DNA of 64,000 nucleotides from NCBI GenBank assembly GCA_964483455.1, contig CAZACK010000003.1, forward strand, positions 39,440 to 103,439. The letters run 5' to 3'. Origin of the DNA: CAYZJD01 sp964483455 (GTDB lineage: Bacteria; Acidobacteriota; Terriglobia; Bryobacterales; Bryobacteraceae). The notes below the pieces were generated by a model, which was given only the letters and a program-made list of their open reading frames with translations, did not search any database and had not been told where the DNA came from. This document shows positions 38,687 through 47,551 of this stretch, one piece after another (position 1 is the first letter of the stretch; every line of letters begins with the position of its first letter). The translations under genes were made by a program, and so were the position numbers.

Positions 38687-40999
38687 ATGCAAGCCCTCAG
38701 GGCGGTTCTGACGCCGGTGGTCCTCCTGCTGTTCCCCGCCGTGGTCGGGTGTCAGGACTTGCGGGAGGCGGCGCGATTGGACGCCGGAGGAAAGTGCGAC
38801 GAGGCGGAGCGGCTGTACCGGTCCCTGCTCGCCAGGCATCCGGTCTCCGCCGCGCTGCTGAACAACACCGGAAACCACTACCTCCTCTGCGGCCAGCCCG
38901 CCCAGGCCCGGCTGTTCTTTGAAAAATTGCTCAAAATCAACCCCGGACATGTCAACGCGAACCTGCAATTGGCCCGGATCGCCGTCGACAGCAAGGACGG
39001 CAGAAAGGCGCTGGAGTATCTGGCGCGCGTGAAGGAAACCGGTCCTGCGGCGTCGCTGCTGCGGGCTGAAGCCCTGCATTGGGCCGGGCACGGATCGGCG
39101 TCCCAGGCGATCCTCGACGCCCTTGAAGGCCAAAGCGCCGGCGATGCCCGGTGGCTGCACCTGCTTGGGCTTGCCTGCGGCCGTCTCGGCCTGTACGAGC
39201 GCGCCGAAAGGGCGTTCAACAGCGCGTTGGCTCTGCGTCCCGGGGACGGGGAGATCCTTTTTCAGCTCGGCCGGGCCGCCGCCCGCGCGCAACATTACGA
39301 TCGCGCAAGCCGCGCCCTGGAAGCGGCACTGAAGATCCGGCCGGGAGACGCCGACGTGCTGGTGGAGCTGGGCAGAGTCTGTGGCGCCCGCCAGGAGTAT
39401 GTCCGGGCCGTCTTTTTCCTGGCCCAGGCGCGGCAGAAAGCTCCTCAGAACCCGGAGATCTCACTGTTAATGGCCCGCGCCGCCGAGGATGCCGGCTACT
39501 ACGACGATGCCGCGAAAGCGTATGACGACTATCTGCGGCTCCGGCCCGACGATGACGCCGCCAGGCGCGACCGGGCGCGCGCATGCGGCCACACCGAAAC
39601 GCGCCGGCAAGAGGCCCGCGACGAGCTTGCCTGGTATCTGGCAAAGCACCCGAAGGACCCTCTGGGGCATTACGTCTATGCCCAGGTGTTCTGGCACGAC
39701 GAGCCTGACAGTGCGCTTGACCATTTGACACAAGCCGCCGCGCTCGACCCTGATTCCGTCACCATTCGCTACTCCCGGGCCTGGATGCTTCAGCGGAACG
39801 GGCAGATGGCGGAGTCTCTGCCGGACCTGGAGGCAGCCGGGCGGCTGGAGCCGGACAATGCCCGCATCCTCGATCTGACCGGAATGGCTCATCTTGCGTT
39901 GGATCGGCCGTCGGAGGCCGAGAAGGCCTTTCGCCAGGCCCTGGCCAGGGACCCGGAAAGTCCGGAAATCGTCCTGCACCTGGGCCGCGCCCTCATGGCT
40001 TTGGGACGTTCCGAAGAGGCCCAGATCTATCTCGACAAGTACCGGAAAATGCGCCCGCCGGGGTCCGCTGTGCTCCGGAAACAATTCGGAATGATCGGCC
40101 TGGCGACGCTGGCTCCGCGGGAACAGCGGGAGCGGGCCATTGTTCATTTCCGCCGCGAGGCGCGCGATCATCCGGATCATCCGGAGTTTCAGCTTCATCT
40201 CTCAAGTCTCCTCCTGGCGGACGGCCGCAAAGAGGAGGCTCTTCAGGAATTTCGCGTGTTGCTCAAACTCAACGCGAGCGGAAAGGTTCTGCATGACGCC
40301 GGCGCCGTGCTGCTGAGCGCCGGTGAGTATGCGCTGGCGCGAGATTTCTTGCAACTCGCCGTCGAAGAAAGACCCGCCGCGCGCCTTGGTTTGGCGACGG
40401 CCTTGTTCTACGCGGATGGGCCCGCACGCGCTCTGGAGTGCCTCGGCCAGGCCCCTCCGGAGGAAGCAACCGGCGACGAACTTCTCTTGAAAGCGAGCAT
40501 TCTGGAAGCCCTGGGACGGAGATCGGAAGCGGTGAGCGCCCTCGACCAGGGACTAGGCCGGGCTTCCGCCCAGCCGTCGGTCGTGCAGCGGGCCGTTCTG
40601 CTGCTGGTGCGCCTCGACAGAAAGCAGGAGGCGCTCAACCTGCTGGAGCAGGCTATCCGCTCGAATCCGGACGACCCGGAGCTGCCGCTGACGAGGGGTG
40701 TTGTGCTCGGCATGCTGGAGCGGCTCGCCGAAGCGGAGAAGGCAATCAAGGAGGTCGCCTCGCGCTGGCCGGAAGTCGACCGGGCATACATCGCCCATGG
40801 ATTGGTGCTCGAACGCACCGGCCGGAATCAAGAGGCCGGCGAGAGGTATCGCATTGCCGCCGCCCTGGGCTCCGAGGAACCGGCTCTGCGCTGCGCCCAG
40901 TCGCGGCTGGCCGGCGCGCCCTCCCCGGGCCCGGCCTGCGCCTGCGGGAACCGGTTGGAGCAACTGCTCTTCCGCGCCTGTGCGGAGGAGGCAAAGTAG
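38687..40999 (+). CDS. Exported TPR-repeat protein (partner of CRTAC protein 1)
   Basis: A 770-residue protein. The leader LTPVVLLLFPAVVGCQ ends in a lipobox-like VVGC, so it may be a lipoprotein. The rest is almost all tetratricopeptide repeats, about 18 units; good examples are NTGNHYLLCGQPAQARLFFE, ILFQLGRAAARAQHYDRASR and VLHLGRALMALGRSEEAQIY. The C-terminal ~30 residues are Cys-rich (GPACACGNRLEQLLFRACAE). A TTG in frame lies at 38681; ATG 38687 is preferred. Its TAG overlaps the GTG of the CRTAC gene by one base. TPR scaffolds usually hold protein complexes; no enzymatic residue is seen. A second TPR-CRTAC pair is at 60865-64000. Confidence 0.85.
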   Translation: MQALRAVLTPVVLLLFPAVVGCQDLREAARLDAGGKCDEAERLYRSLLARHPVSAALLNNTGNHYLLCGQPAQARLFFEKLLKINPGHVNANLQLARIAVDSKDGRKALEYLARVKETGPAASLLRAEALHWAGHGSASQAILDALEGQSAGDARWLHLLGLACGRLGLYERAERAFNSALALRPGDGEILFQLGRAAARAQHYDRASRALEAALKIRPGDADVLVELGRVCGARQEYVRAVFFLAQARQKAPQNPEISLLMARAAEDAGYYDDAAKAYDDYLRLRPDDDAARRDRARACGHTETRRQEARDELAWYLAKHPKDPLGHYVYAQVFWHDEPDSALDHLTQAAALDPDSVTIRYSRAWMLQRNGQMAESLPDLEAAGRLEPDNARILDLTGMAHLALDRPSEAEKAFRQALARDPESPEIVLHLGRALMALGRSEEAQIYLDKYRKMRPPGSAVLRKQFGMIGLATLAPREQRERAIVHFRREARDHPDHPEFQLHLSSLLLADGRKEEALQEFRVLLKLNASGKVLHDAGAVLLSAGEYALARDFLQLAVEERPAARLGLATALFYADGPARALECLGQAPPEEATGDELLLKASILEALGRRSEAVSALDQGLGRASAQPSVVQRAVLLLVRLDRKQEALNLLEQAIRSNPDDPELPLTRGVVLGMLERLAEAEKAIKEVASRWPEVDRAYIAHGLVLERTGRNQEAGERYRIAAALGSEEPALRCAQSRLAGAPSPGPACACGNRLEQLLFRACAEEAK

Positions 41000-42723
41000 T
41001 GGGCGCCGGGCTTCTGTTGTTTCTCGCGGCGGCCTTCGCCGTCCGGTCCCCGGCTTCCGCCGGCCAGTCCGAGGCCCCGGTCCGGCGGCCTCATTTCACG
41101 GACGTCGCCCCCCGCTCCGGGTTCCGCTATGTTTCGAACAACCACTATACCGGCCGCAAGTACTTCCAGCAGCCGATGTGCGGGGGCATCGCCGTCCTGG
41201 ATTACGACAATGACGGGAAGATGGACATTTACTTCACCAACGGCGCAAGGCTGCCGGAATTGACAAAGGACGACCCGTCCTTCCATCACTGTCTGTTACG
41301 GAATCAGGGTGACGGCACCTTTCAGGATGTAACCCAATCCGCCGGCCTCACCGCCTCCAATCTGGACTTCAGCTACGGGGTGGCGGCCGGCGACTTCGAC
41401 AACGACGGCCACACCGATCTTTTCGTGTGCAACACGGGCAGGAACACCTTGTACCGCAACCGCGGCGATGGTTCCTTTACCGACGTGACGGAGGCTTCCG
41501 GCCTCGGCCGCAAGCCTCCGGACACGCTCAGTGTCCAGGCCGCCTGGTTCGACTACGACAACGACGGACTCCTCGACCTGGTCCTGTCGAACTACACCCT
41601 CTGGACTCCCGGGATGGACAGGCGGTGTGCCGCCGGCAACATCGAGGTGTACTGCCACCCGAAGACCTATGTCCGGGTTCCGCACCGGCTGTATCACAAT
41701 CTGGGGGCGGGCCGCTTTGAGGATGTGACCGGAAAGTCGGGATTCGGAGAGGCGCTCGGCAAAGGGATGGGCATCGGCATCGCCGACTTTAACGAGGATG
41801 GCTGGACGGACGTCTTCATCGCCAACGACACGGAGCCCAATTTCCTATACCTCAACCAGGGCAACGGCACGTTCAAGGAAGTCGGCCTTCTGTACGGAGT
41901 CGCTTACAACGACATGGGCGCCACGGTTTCGGCGATGGGCTGCGACGTAAAAGATTACGACAATGACGGATGGGTGGACGTCTTCTACAACAACCTGATG
42001 AGGCAGGTCTGGGCGCTGTTCCGAAATCTTCGCGGCAAATCGTTTCAGTATGTGTCTCCCACCTCGAAGATCCTTACCCTGAGCGGCTCACGCTCGGGCT
42101 GGAGCAACGGTTTTATCGATTACAACAACGATGGATGGAAGGATCTGTACTCCGCCAACGGGGATGTGGATAACCTGGAGCCCTACTCGGCGCAGCACGA
42201 CACCATGTTTGAAAACGTCGGCGGCAAGCAGTTTATCGACGTGAGCCGGGAGATGGGCGCCGATTTCCTGCGCACGGGTTATCAACGGGGGTCCGCGTTC
42301 GCGGACTTCAACGACGACGGGTTCCTGGACATCGTTGTGACGTCATTGAATCAGAAGCCCCGGATCCTGTTCAATTCGGGGGACAACGGAAACAACTGGC
42401 TCCAGCTCAATCTGACGGGCTCCCGGAGCAATCGCGACGCCATTGGGGCGAAGATCAAGGTCACCACCCCGTCGGGCCGGATGCTTTTCAACCACGTGAC
42501 GGTGAGCGTCGGCTTCATGTCGTCCAGCGACCGCAGGGTGCACTTCGGCCTCGGGCGCGAGGACAGAGCGGCTTTGATCAAAATCCGCTGGCCCAGCGGG
42601 TGCGTACAGCATCTGACGGATGTCCCGGCGAACCGGATCCTCCAGGTGGAGGAGCCGCGATCAGGACAGCGAAAGGAACCCTGTGATGAAGAGCAAATCG
42701 ATCGAAGCCGGGCGGGCCCGTGA
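40999..42723 (+). CDS. CRTAC1/ASPIC-UnbV family FG-GAP beta-propeller protein 1
   Basis: A 574-residue exported protein; the leader LLLFLAAAFAVRSPASAG is followed by FTDVAPRSGFRY, the family start. At least seven FG-GAP/VCBS calcium loops of the DxDxDG kind occur (DYDNDGKMDIYF, DFDNDGHTDLFV, DYDNDGLLDLVL, DFNEDGWTDVFI, DYDNDGWVDVFY, DYNNDGWKDLYS, DFNDDGFLDIVV). The C-terminal ASPIC/UnbV domain runs from NWLQLNLTG to DVPANRILQV. The GTG at 40999 overlaps the TPR stop (TAGTG), and the frame overlaps the start of the amidohydrolase gene by 38 bases. The propeller is presumed to bind ligands or proteins at the cell surface; function is not established. Confidence 0.87.
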   Translation: MGAGLLLFLAAAFAVRSPASAGQSEAPVRRPHFTDVAPRSGFRYVSNNHYTGRKYFQQPMCGGIAVLDYDNDGKMDIYFTNGARLPELTKDDPSFHHCLLRNQGDGTFQDVTQSAGLTASNLDFSYGVAAGDFDNDGHTDLFVCNTGRNTLYRNRGDGSFTDVTEASGLGRKPPDTLSVQAAWFDYDNDGLLDLVLSNYTLWTPGMDRRCAAGNIEVYCHPKTYVRVPHRLYHNLGAGRFEDVTGKSGFGEALGKGMGIGIADFNEDGWTDVFIANDTEPNFLYLNQGNGTFKEVGLLYGVAYNDMGATVSAMGCDVKDYDNDGWVDVFYNNLMRQVWALFRNLRGKSFQYVSPTSKILTLSGSRSGWSNGFIDYNNDGWKDLYSANGDVDNLEPYSAQHDTMFENVGGKQFIDVSREMGADFLRTGYQRGSAFADFNDDGFLDIVVTSLNQKPRILFNSGDNGNNWLQLNLTGSRSNRDAIGAKIKVTTPSGRMLFNHVTVSVGFMSSSDRRVHFGLGREDRAALIKIRWPSGCVQHLTDVPANRILQVEEPRSGQRKEPCDEEQIDRSRAGP

Positions 42724-43831
42724 GTTCGCGCCGGCCGTGTTCGTGGTCCTGTGGCTGACGCCTCTCCTCAGCCTCGCCCAGACGCCGGGGGCAGGCAAGC
42801 TCGCCGACACCCTGCTGCTCAAGGACTTCAAGCCGCGACCGGTCCTGCGCCTTCCGGCGCATGAGGTGCCCAAAGCTCGGTTCCCGGTGATTGATGTTCA
42901 CAACCACGTCAACGATGCCCACGGCGGCGGCGACCGGCTGCCTCCGGCCCGGGTGGTCGAGATCATGGACCGCTGCAATGTCAAGAAGATCGTCATCCTC
43001 ACGGGCAAGTGGGGGGAACAGCTCCAGGGAGTGATCGACCGCATGGTGAAGCCCTACCCGGATCGCTTTGCCGTGTTCACCGAGATCGACTGGTCCCGTT
43101 TCGACGAGCCGGACTTCGGCGAAGCCATGGCGGCACAGATCTGGGAGGCGGTGGCGCGCGGCGCGCGCGGCCTGAAAATCACCAAGGATCTCGGGCTCGA
43201 GAACAAGGACAAGTCCGGCAAGCTGATCGCGGTGGACGACCCGCGCCTGGATCCCATCTGGGCCGAATGCGGCCGGCAGGGAATCCCGGTCGCGATTCAC
43301 GTCACCGACCCCGACGCGTTCTTCCTCCCTGTCGACAACACCAACGAGCGCATCGACGAACTGGGCCAGTTCCCCGGGTGGAGCTTCTTCGGACCACAGT
43401 TTCCGAGCAAGGACATGATCCTGGAGGCGCAGTACCGGGTGTTCGCGCGCCACCCGAGGACCCGCTTCATCGCGCTGCACTTCGGCAATCTCCCCGAGAG
43501 GCTGGACGATCTCGAGCCGGTGCTGGACCGCTATCCGAACGTGGCCGTCGAATTCGGCGCGCGCCACGCCGAGCTGGGCCGCCAGCCGCGGCGCGCCCGG
43601 CAATTCTTCCTGAAGTATCAAGACCGGATCCTGTTCGGGACGGACTTCCAGGTTTCGGAGGCGATGTACCGCAACTACTTCCGGTGGCTCGAAACCGAGG
43701 ACGAGTATTTCGACTACTGGGAATCGCCCGGGCAAGGGCGCTGGCGGATCTACGGCATCGGACTGCCGGACAAGGTGCTGGAGAAGGTGTACTTCCGGAA
43801 TGCGGAGCGAGTGCTGGCCCAGCGGCGGTGA
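42686..43831 (+). CDS. Exported amidohydrolase-2 type metal-dependent hydrolase
   Basis: A 381-residue protein with a Sec leader (EFAPAVFVVLWLTPLLSLAQ). FPVIDVHNHVNDAHGG has the HxH pair; IPVAIHVTDPDAFF, FIALHFGNLPERLDDLE and ILFGTDFQVSEAMYRNY carry the later His and Asp ligands of the amidohydrolase barrel. Members of this group decarboxylate or hydrolyse aromatic or sugar acids. ATG 42686 is preferred, after AAAGGAACC; a GTG lies three bases earlier. It overlaps the CRTAC gene, so it is the last gene of the TPR-CRTAC-amidohydrolase unit. The stop is 4 bases from the convergent DUF362 gene's stop. Confidence 0.83.
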   Translation: MKSKSIEAGRAREFAPAVFVVLWLTPLLSLAQTPGAGKLADTLLLKDFKPRPVLRLPAHEVPKARFPVIDVHNHVNDAHGGGDRLPPARVVEIMDRCNVKKIVILTGKWGEQLQGVIDRMVKPYPDRFAVFTEIDWSRFDEPDFGEAMAAQIWEAVARGARGLKITKDLGLENKDKSGKLIAVDDPRLDPIWAECGRQGIPVAIHVTDPDAFFLPVDNTNERIDELGQFPGWSFFGPQFPSKDMILEAQYRVFARHPRTRFIALHFGNLPERLDDLEPVLDRYPNVAVEFGARHAELGRQPRRARQFFLKYQDRILFGTDFQVSEAMYRNYFRWLETEDEYFDYWESPGQGRWRIYGIGLPDKVLEKVYFRNAERVLAQRR

Positions 43832-43835
43832 AAAA

Positions 43836-44900
43836 TCATCCAAGCTTGGGAGGCACGTCCTCCAGAGGCCCGATCCACTCCAGCTCGCGCTCGATGTCCG
43901 CGTGCATCCGGTAGGGCTTCTTCACCGCCGCCAGCGAGTCGCCCCGTACCTCGATCTTCTCAATGTCGTACTGTCCGAGCCCCACTTGCCAGCAGTATTG
44001 CAGGTACCCGAGCCAGGCCGGGTTGATGCCCATCACCTCGACGCCCACGCGGTCCGCCGCGATCAGATCCGTGGAAGCGATGGCGATGCGCGAAGCCACC
44101 GGCGTTCCGGAAGCTGGGCCGTTACCCTCCATCCCCTCGTAGCCATCGATGAGTGTGGCGCCCCAGAACGGCTTCATCTTCTGCGCCGTCAACATCATGT
44201 TGTAGTGCGTCTGGCGGACGCCGCCGTGGTACTTCCGCTTGTCGTTCCACTTCGGCGTCTCCGTCGGCGCGTTGTGCAACGGCGCCCCGAGAGTCATGTT
44301 CTTCACCGACAGCGTGGCCACCACCGTGTTGTGCGTCTTCAGGATCGCCGAACAGAGGATGAAAGCCTCAGGGTCGAGCAGCCTCGCTGCCAGCCGCACC
44401 GGCTGCACATGGAGATCGGGCGAGAGCAGCGGGATCACCTCGTACTTCGCTTCGCGGTTGAGATCGACCAGGGAGATCTTCTGCGACCGGCGTTCGGAGG
44501 CGACGCGGGTGTAGTAGAAGTTCTCGTAGCCTTCCATCGTGTCGCCGGCCGAGGATTCCGCGATGACGACCGGCCCCTTGAACCGCGGCTCGAGGTAGTC
44601 GAGGATGCCGTGAAGCGTGTCGGCGTGCGTGGCGGCCAGTTGGTTGACCGTCGAGACGTTGTTCGGCTTGATGACCACGTACTTCCTGGACTGGAGCGCC
44701 GGCCGGATCTGGTCGTCGATGGCGGCAAGCGCATCGTGGACGATCTTGCGCCGGCTCTCGCCGTGCACTACGGCAACCGCGGGCCGCGCGTCGTACCGGT
44801 GGACCGGTTCGGGCAGCGATGACGCCCGCTGCGTCGTGGCTCCGGCGATGCCGGCGCCTGCCGCGCTCTGGAGAAACAACCGCCGTGTGAAGGACGCCAC
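43836..44900 (-). CDS. DUF362 domain protein with Tat leader
   Basis: A 354-residue exported protein from GTG 44900, preceded by GGGAGG eight bases upstream. Tat-type leader FTRRLFLQSAAGAGIAG. The DUF362 core is recognised by KYVVIKPNNVSTVNQLAATH, VVIAESSAGDTMEGYENFYY, SAILKTHNTVVATLSVKNMT and NPAWLGYLQYCWQVGLGQYD. DUF362 proteins are often iron-sulphur or metal associated, but no Cys cluster motif is seen here. It is divergent from an Fe-S aldo/keto reductase at 44967 across 66 bases, suggesting shared regulation. Function unknown. Confidence 0.82.
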   Translation of the reverse strand: MASFTRRLFLQSAAGAGIAGATTQRASSLPEPVHRYDARPAVAVVHGESRRKIVHDALAAIDDQIRPALQSRKYVVIKPNNVSTVNQLAATHADTLHGILDYLEPRFKGPVVIAESSAGDTMEGYENFYYTRVASERRSQKISLVDLNREAKYEVIPLLSPDLHVQPVRLAARLLDPEAFILCSAILKTHNTVVATLSVKNMTLGAPLHNAPTETPKWNDKRKYHGGVRQTHYNMMLTAQKMKPFWGATLIDGYEGMEGNGPASGTPVASRIAIASTDLIAADRVGVEVMGINPAWLGYLQYCWQVGLGQYDIEKIEVRGDSLAAVKKPYRMHADIERELEWIGPLEDVPPKLG

Positions 44901-44966
44901 TGGAAACCTCCCGTCCAATGCTTTAGACTTTAGTGTCTGATTATATCTGAAATGCCGGAGGTCCTC
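44901..44966. promoter_or_regulatory. Divergent promoter region between DUF362 and aldo/keto reductase genes
   Basis: Only 66 bases, distinctly A+T rich at 44928-44953. A TATAAT in minus orientation lies at 44945-44940. A CTTTAG direct repeat at 44921-44933 and an AGAC-N6-GTCT dyad nearby are candidate operator sites. GGAGG at 44957-44961 precedes the plus-strand ATG. Confidence 0.35.
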
Positions 44967-46094
44967 ATGAAATCGAACGCTTCCAGGCGGACATTCCTGG
45001 CGGCCGGCTTCGGCGCGGGCTCCGTCGCCGGCCAGGGTTCGCGGCAACAGCCGGAACTGAGATACCGAACGCTCGGCAAGACGGGCCTGAAGGTTACCAC
45101 CGTCGGCTTCGGCTGCATGATCACCTCCGACGCCACGGTGATCGAACGGGCCGCCGACGTCGGGATCAACCTGTTCGACACCGCCCGCGGCTACCAGGGC
45201 GGCAACAACGAGCGAATGGTCGGCGCGGCGCTCAAAGCGAAGCGAAAGAGCGTCTTCATTTCGACCAAGACCGGCGCCCGGTCGAAGCAGGGCGCGCTGG
45301 AGCACCTCGACACGAGCCTGCGCGAACTCGGCACGGACCACGTGGACATCTGGTACCTCCACGGACTCAGCAGCGCCGGGCAGCTCACCGCCGAGCTGGT
45401 GGAGGCGCAGGACGCCGCCAAGAAGGCGGGGAAGATCCGGTTCGCCGGCGTCAGCACCCACGGCGGGCACGCCGGACTGATCCCGGGTCTGATCAACAGC
45501 GGCAGGATCGACGTGCTGCTGACCACCTACAACTTCACCATGGACCCCGGAATGACCGCGCTGGTCGATTCCGCCCGCCGCGCCGGCATCGGCGTGGTGG
45601 CGATGAAGGTGATGGCTGGAGGTTATCGCAAGGTGAGGCCGGGCGACAGCCTGTACGGAAAGCTACAGCGGGACGGGGCGATGCTGGCGGCCTTGAAGTG
45701 GGTGCTGAAGAACCCGAATGTGGACTCCACGATCCCCAGCATGACCGACATGGACCAGCTCGACGAGAATCTCCAGGCCATGACGTCGGCCTTCACCGAG
45801 GCCGACCAAGAGCTCCTCGCCCGGCAACTGGAATATGTCCGCCCGCTCTACTGCCGGATGTGCGGGAAGTGCGACGGGACTTGCCCCAAAGGCCTGCCGG
45901 TGGCGGAGGTCCTCCGCTGTCTCACGTACGCCGAGGGCTACGGGCAGTTCGCCCTCGGCCGGGAGCAGTTCCTCTCGCTGCCGGCCCAGGTGCGCGCGGT
46001 TCGCTGCGGCGACTGCGAGACCTGCGCCATCCAGTGCGGCAATGGCGTGCGCGTGGCCGAGCGCCTGATTCGCGCCCAAGAGCTGTTTGCATGA
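44967..46094 (+). CDS. Exported aldo/keto reductase with C-terminal 4Fe-4S-type cysteines
   Basis: A 375-residue protein. Tat leader SRRTFLAAGFGAG; then an AKR barrel: TLGKTGLKVTTVGFGC, NLFDTARGYQGG with catalytic Asp and Tyr, FISTKTG with the Lys, DIWYLHGL with the His, and RFAGVSTHGG. After the barrel, two Cys clusters follow: CRMCGKCDGTCPKG and CGDCETCAIQCGNG, like bacterial ferredoxin sites. Tat export fits a folded Fe-S protein. ATG 44967 has GGAGG six bases upstream; an earlier in-frame ATG at 44952 lacks one. Its TGA overlaps the DUF6599 start (ATGA). Reductase chemistry is from family; substrate unknown. Confidence 0.88.
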   Translation: MKSNASRRTFLAAGFGAGSVAGQGSRQQPELRYRTLGKTGLKVTTVGFGCMITSDATVIERAADVGINLFDTARGYQGGNNERMVGAALKAKRKSVFISTKTGARSKQGALEHLDTSLRELGTDHVDIWYLHGLSSAGQLTAELVEAQDAAKKAGKIRFAGVSTHGGHAGLIPGLINSGRIDVLLTTYNFTMDPGMTALVDSARRAGIGVVAMKVMAGGYRKVRPGDSLYGKLQRDGAMLAALKWVLKNPNVDSTIPSMTDMDQLDENLQAMTSAFTEADQELLARQLEYVRPLYCRMCGKCDGTCPKGLPVAEVLRCLTYAEGYGQFALGREQFLSLPAQVRAVRCGDCETCAIQCGNGVRVAERLIRAQELFA

Positions 46095-46918
46095 TCCGGG
46101 CAATACTCCCGACGCTGCTCGGCGCCGCCTGCGCCGCGCAGGTCGCCCCCGACTGCCGCCTTGTGCCCGGCTGGGAACAACACGGCCCGTCCCGCAGCTT
46201 CACCGCCGACAACCTGTTCGAGTACATGAACGGAAACGCCGAGGGCTACCTGATTTACGACTTTGTCGGAATGAAGGGCGTGACCTGCAAGTCCCGCAGC
46301 GACACCTTCGTTTTCGACGTCTCCGAGATGGCCAGTGCGGAGCTGGCCTACGGGATCTTCGCAGCCAACCGCGACCCGCGCCTGCCGGTCGAGAAGATCG
46401 GCATGGCGGCCCAGGTCCAGCCCCGGCGGGCGATCTTCGCCAAAGACAAGTACTTCGTTGAGCTGGCGGCGTCTCCGGAGAAGGACCACACCGCCGCGTT
46501 GCGGGCCTTTGTCATCGCGATGGAGAAGCGGATTCCCGGTCAAACGGATCTGCCCGCCGCCGTCGGCTGGTTCCCGCCGGAGGGGCTAGACGCACAGTCG
46601 ATCCGCCTCGCGCCCCAAAGTGTCCTCGGCTTGCGGCTGCTGAAACGCGGGTACGTCGCGCAGTACGGGTTCGGCAAGGCCTTCGTGGTGGCGGAATCGA
46701 CTCCGGAGGCGGCGGCCGCGACGCTGAGCAAGCTGCGCGCCCGCTTCGGCGATGCACAGGCGGCGAGCGTGGCGGATGAGGCCTTCCAACTCGCGGACAA
46801 GTACCTCGGACGGCTGTGCTTCTTCCGCAAGGGCCGGTACGTGGCCGGGTTTGCGAACGTTCCGGACGTGAAAGACGCCGCCGCGGAGGCTAGGGCTTTA
46901 GCGGCCCGGATCCCCTGA
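46091..46918 (+). CDS. DUF6599-like exported protein
   Basis: A 275-residue protein with a short leader (LPTLLGAACAAQ). TADNLFEYMNGNAEGYLIYDF is the motif shared by DUF6599-like proteins of acidobacteria; FDVSEMASAELAYGIFAANR, GRLCFFRKGRYVAGFANV and an Ala-rich end follow. No catalytic pattern is visible. It overlaps the aldo/keto reductase by four bases and is surely cotranscribed with it, so a role beside the reductase is likely but unknown. Its 3' end overlaps the convergent folK gene by 29 bases. Confidence 0.72.
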   Translation: MIRAILPTLLGAACAAQVAPDCRLVPGWEQHGPSRSFTADNLFEYMNGNAEGYLIYDFVGMKGVTCKSRSDTFVFDVSEMASAELAYGIFAANRDPRLPVEKIGMAAQVQPRRAIFAKDKYFVELAASPEKDHTAALRAFVIAMEKRIPGQTDLPAAVGWFPPEGLDAQSIRLAPQSVLGLRLLKRGYVAQYGFGKAFVVAESTPEAAAATLSKLRARFGDAQAASVADEAFQLADKYLGRLCFFRKGRYVAGFANVPDVKDAAAEARALAARIP

Positions 46919-47426
46919 TGCTCCGCGCGCTCAGCGGCTCTGCGGTGAATGTCGTCTTCCTGACGACTTGTCCAAGCGTCCCGCCCAGCAGCTCTCGCAT
47001 GGTGCGCCGCAGCACCGGATGGCGCAGCTCCGGCGCGAGCTCGCACATCGGCTCCAGCACGAACCGCCGGTTCGCCATGCGAGGATGCGGCGCCGTCAGC
47101 TCTCCGGTTTCAATCACGAAATTGCCGTAGAGCAGGATGTCGATGTCGATCGTCCGCGGGCCTTTTGCCGCCTGCCGCTTGCGGCCCAGTTCCCGCTCGA
47201 TCTTGCGGACCCGCGCCAGCAACTGCCGCGGCAGCAGGCTGGTCTCGGCCTCCGCCACCAGGTTCAGGAACCACGGCTGGCCGCGCACCTCCTGCGGTTC
47301 GGTTTCGTAGATCGACGAAACCCGAAGCACTCGCAAGTCCGGCGCCTCGAGCAACCGGATGGCCTCTCTCAGCGCTTGTTCCCGGTCGCCGAGATTCGAT
47401 CCCAGCGACAAGTAGATCAGTTTCAA
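46890..47426 (-). CDS. folK: 2-amino-4-hydroxy-6-hydroxymethyldihydropteridine diphosphokinase
   Basis: A 178-residue enzyme that transfers pyrophosphate from ATP to the pterin in folate synthesis. LSLGSNLGDREQALREAI, SIYETEPQEVRGQPWFLNLV, KRQAAKGPRTIDIDILLYGN and PHPRMANRRFVLEPMCEL are the family blocks. No ATG is present at the expected start: the frame opens at TTG 47426, two codons before a CTG. The purine run AGAGG just before is the end of a CAGAG repeat; it is spaced better for the CTG (seven bases) than for the TTG (one base). Other folate genes are not nearby. Convergent with DUF6599. Confidence 0.92.
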   Translation of the reverse strand: MKLIYLSLGSNLGDREQALREAIRLLEAPDLRVLRVSSIYETEPQEVRGQPWFLNLVAEAETSLLPRQLLARVRKIERELGRKRQAAKGPRTIDIDILLYGNFVIETGELTAPHPRMANRRFVLEPMCELAPELRHPVLRRTMRELLGGTLGQVVRKTTFTAEPLSARSIRGSGPLKP

Positions 47427-47459
47427 TCCTCTGTGCCCTCCGTGGCTCTGTGGTTAACC
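47427..47459 (-). repeat. CAGAG interspersed repeat, copy 3
   Basis: In minus orientation it reads GGTTAACCACAGAGCCACGG and ends GGGCACAGAGGA, directly abutting the folK start. It provides the only purine-rich sequence available as a ribosome binding site. Confidence 0.7.
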
Positions 47460-47551
47460 GTGGATTTCACCAGCATCCAGCCACGCTAACATGGATGAAT
47501 ATCGAACCCGGCGCCGGGTTGTGCCTCTGCCCAATCCTCGAGGGACCAACG

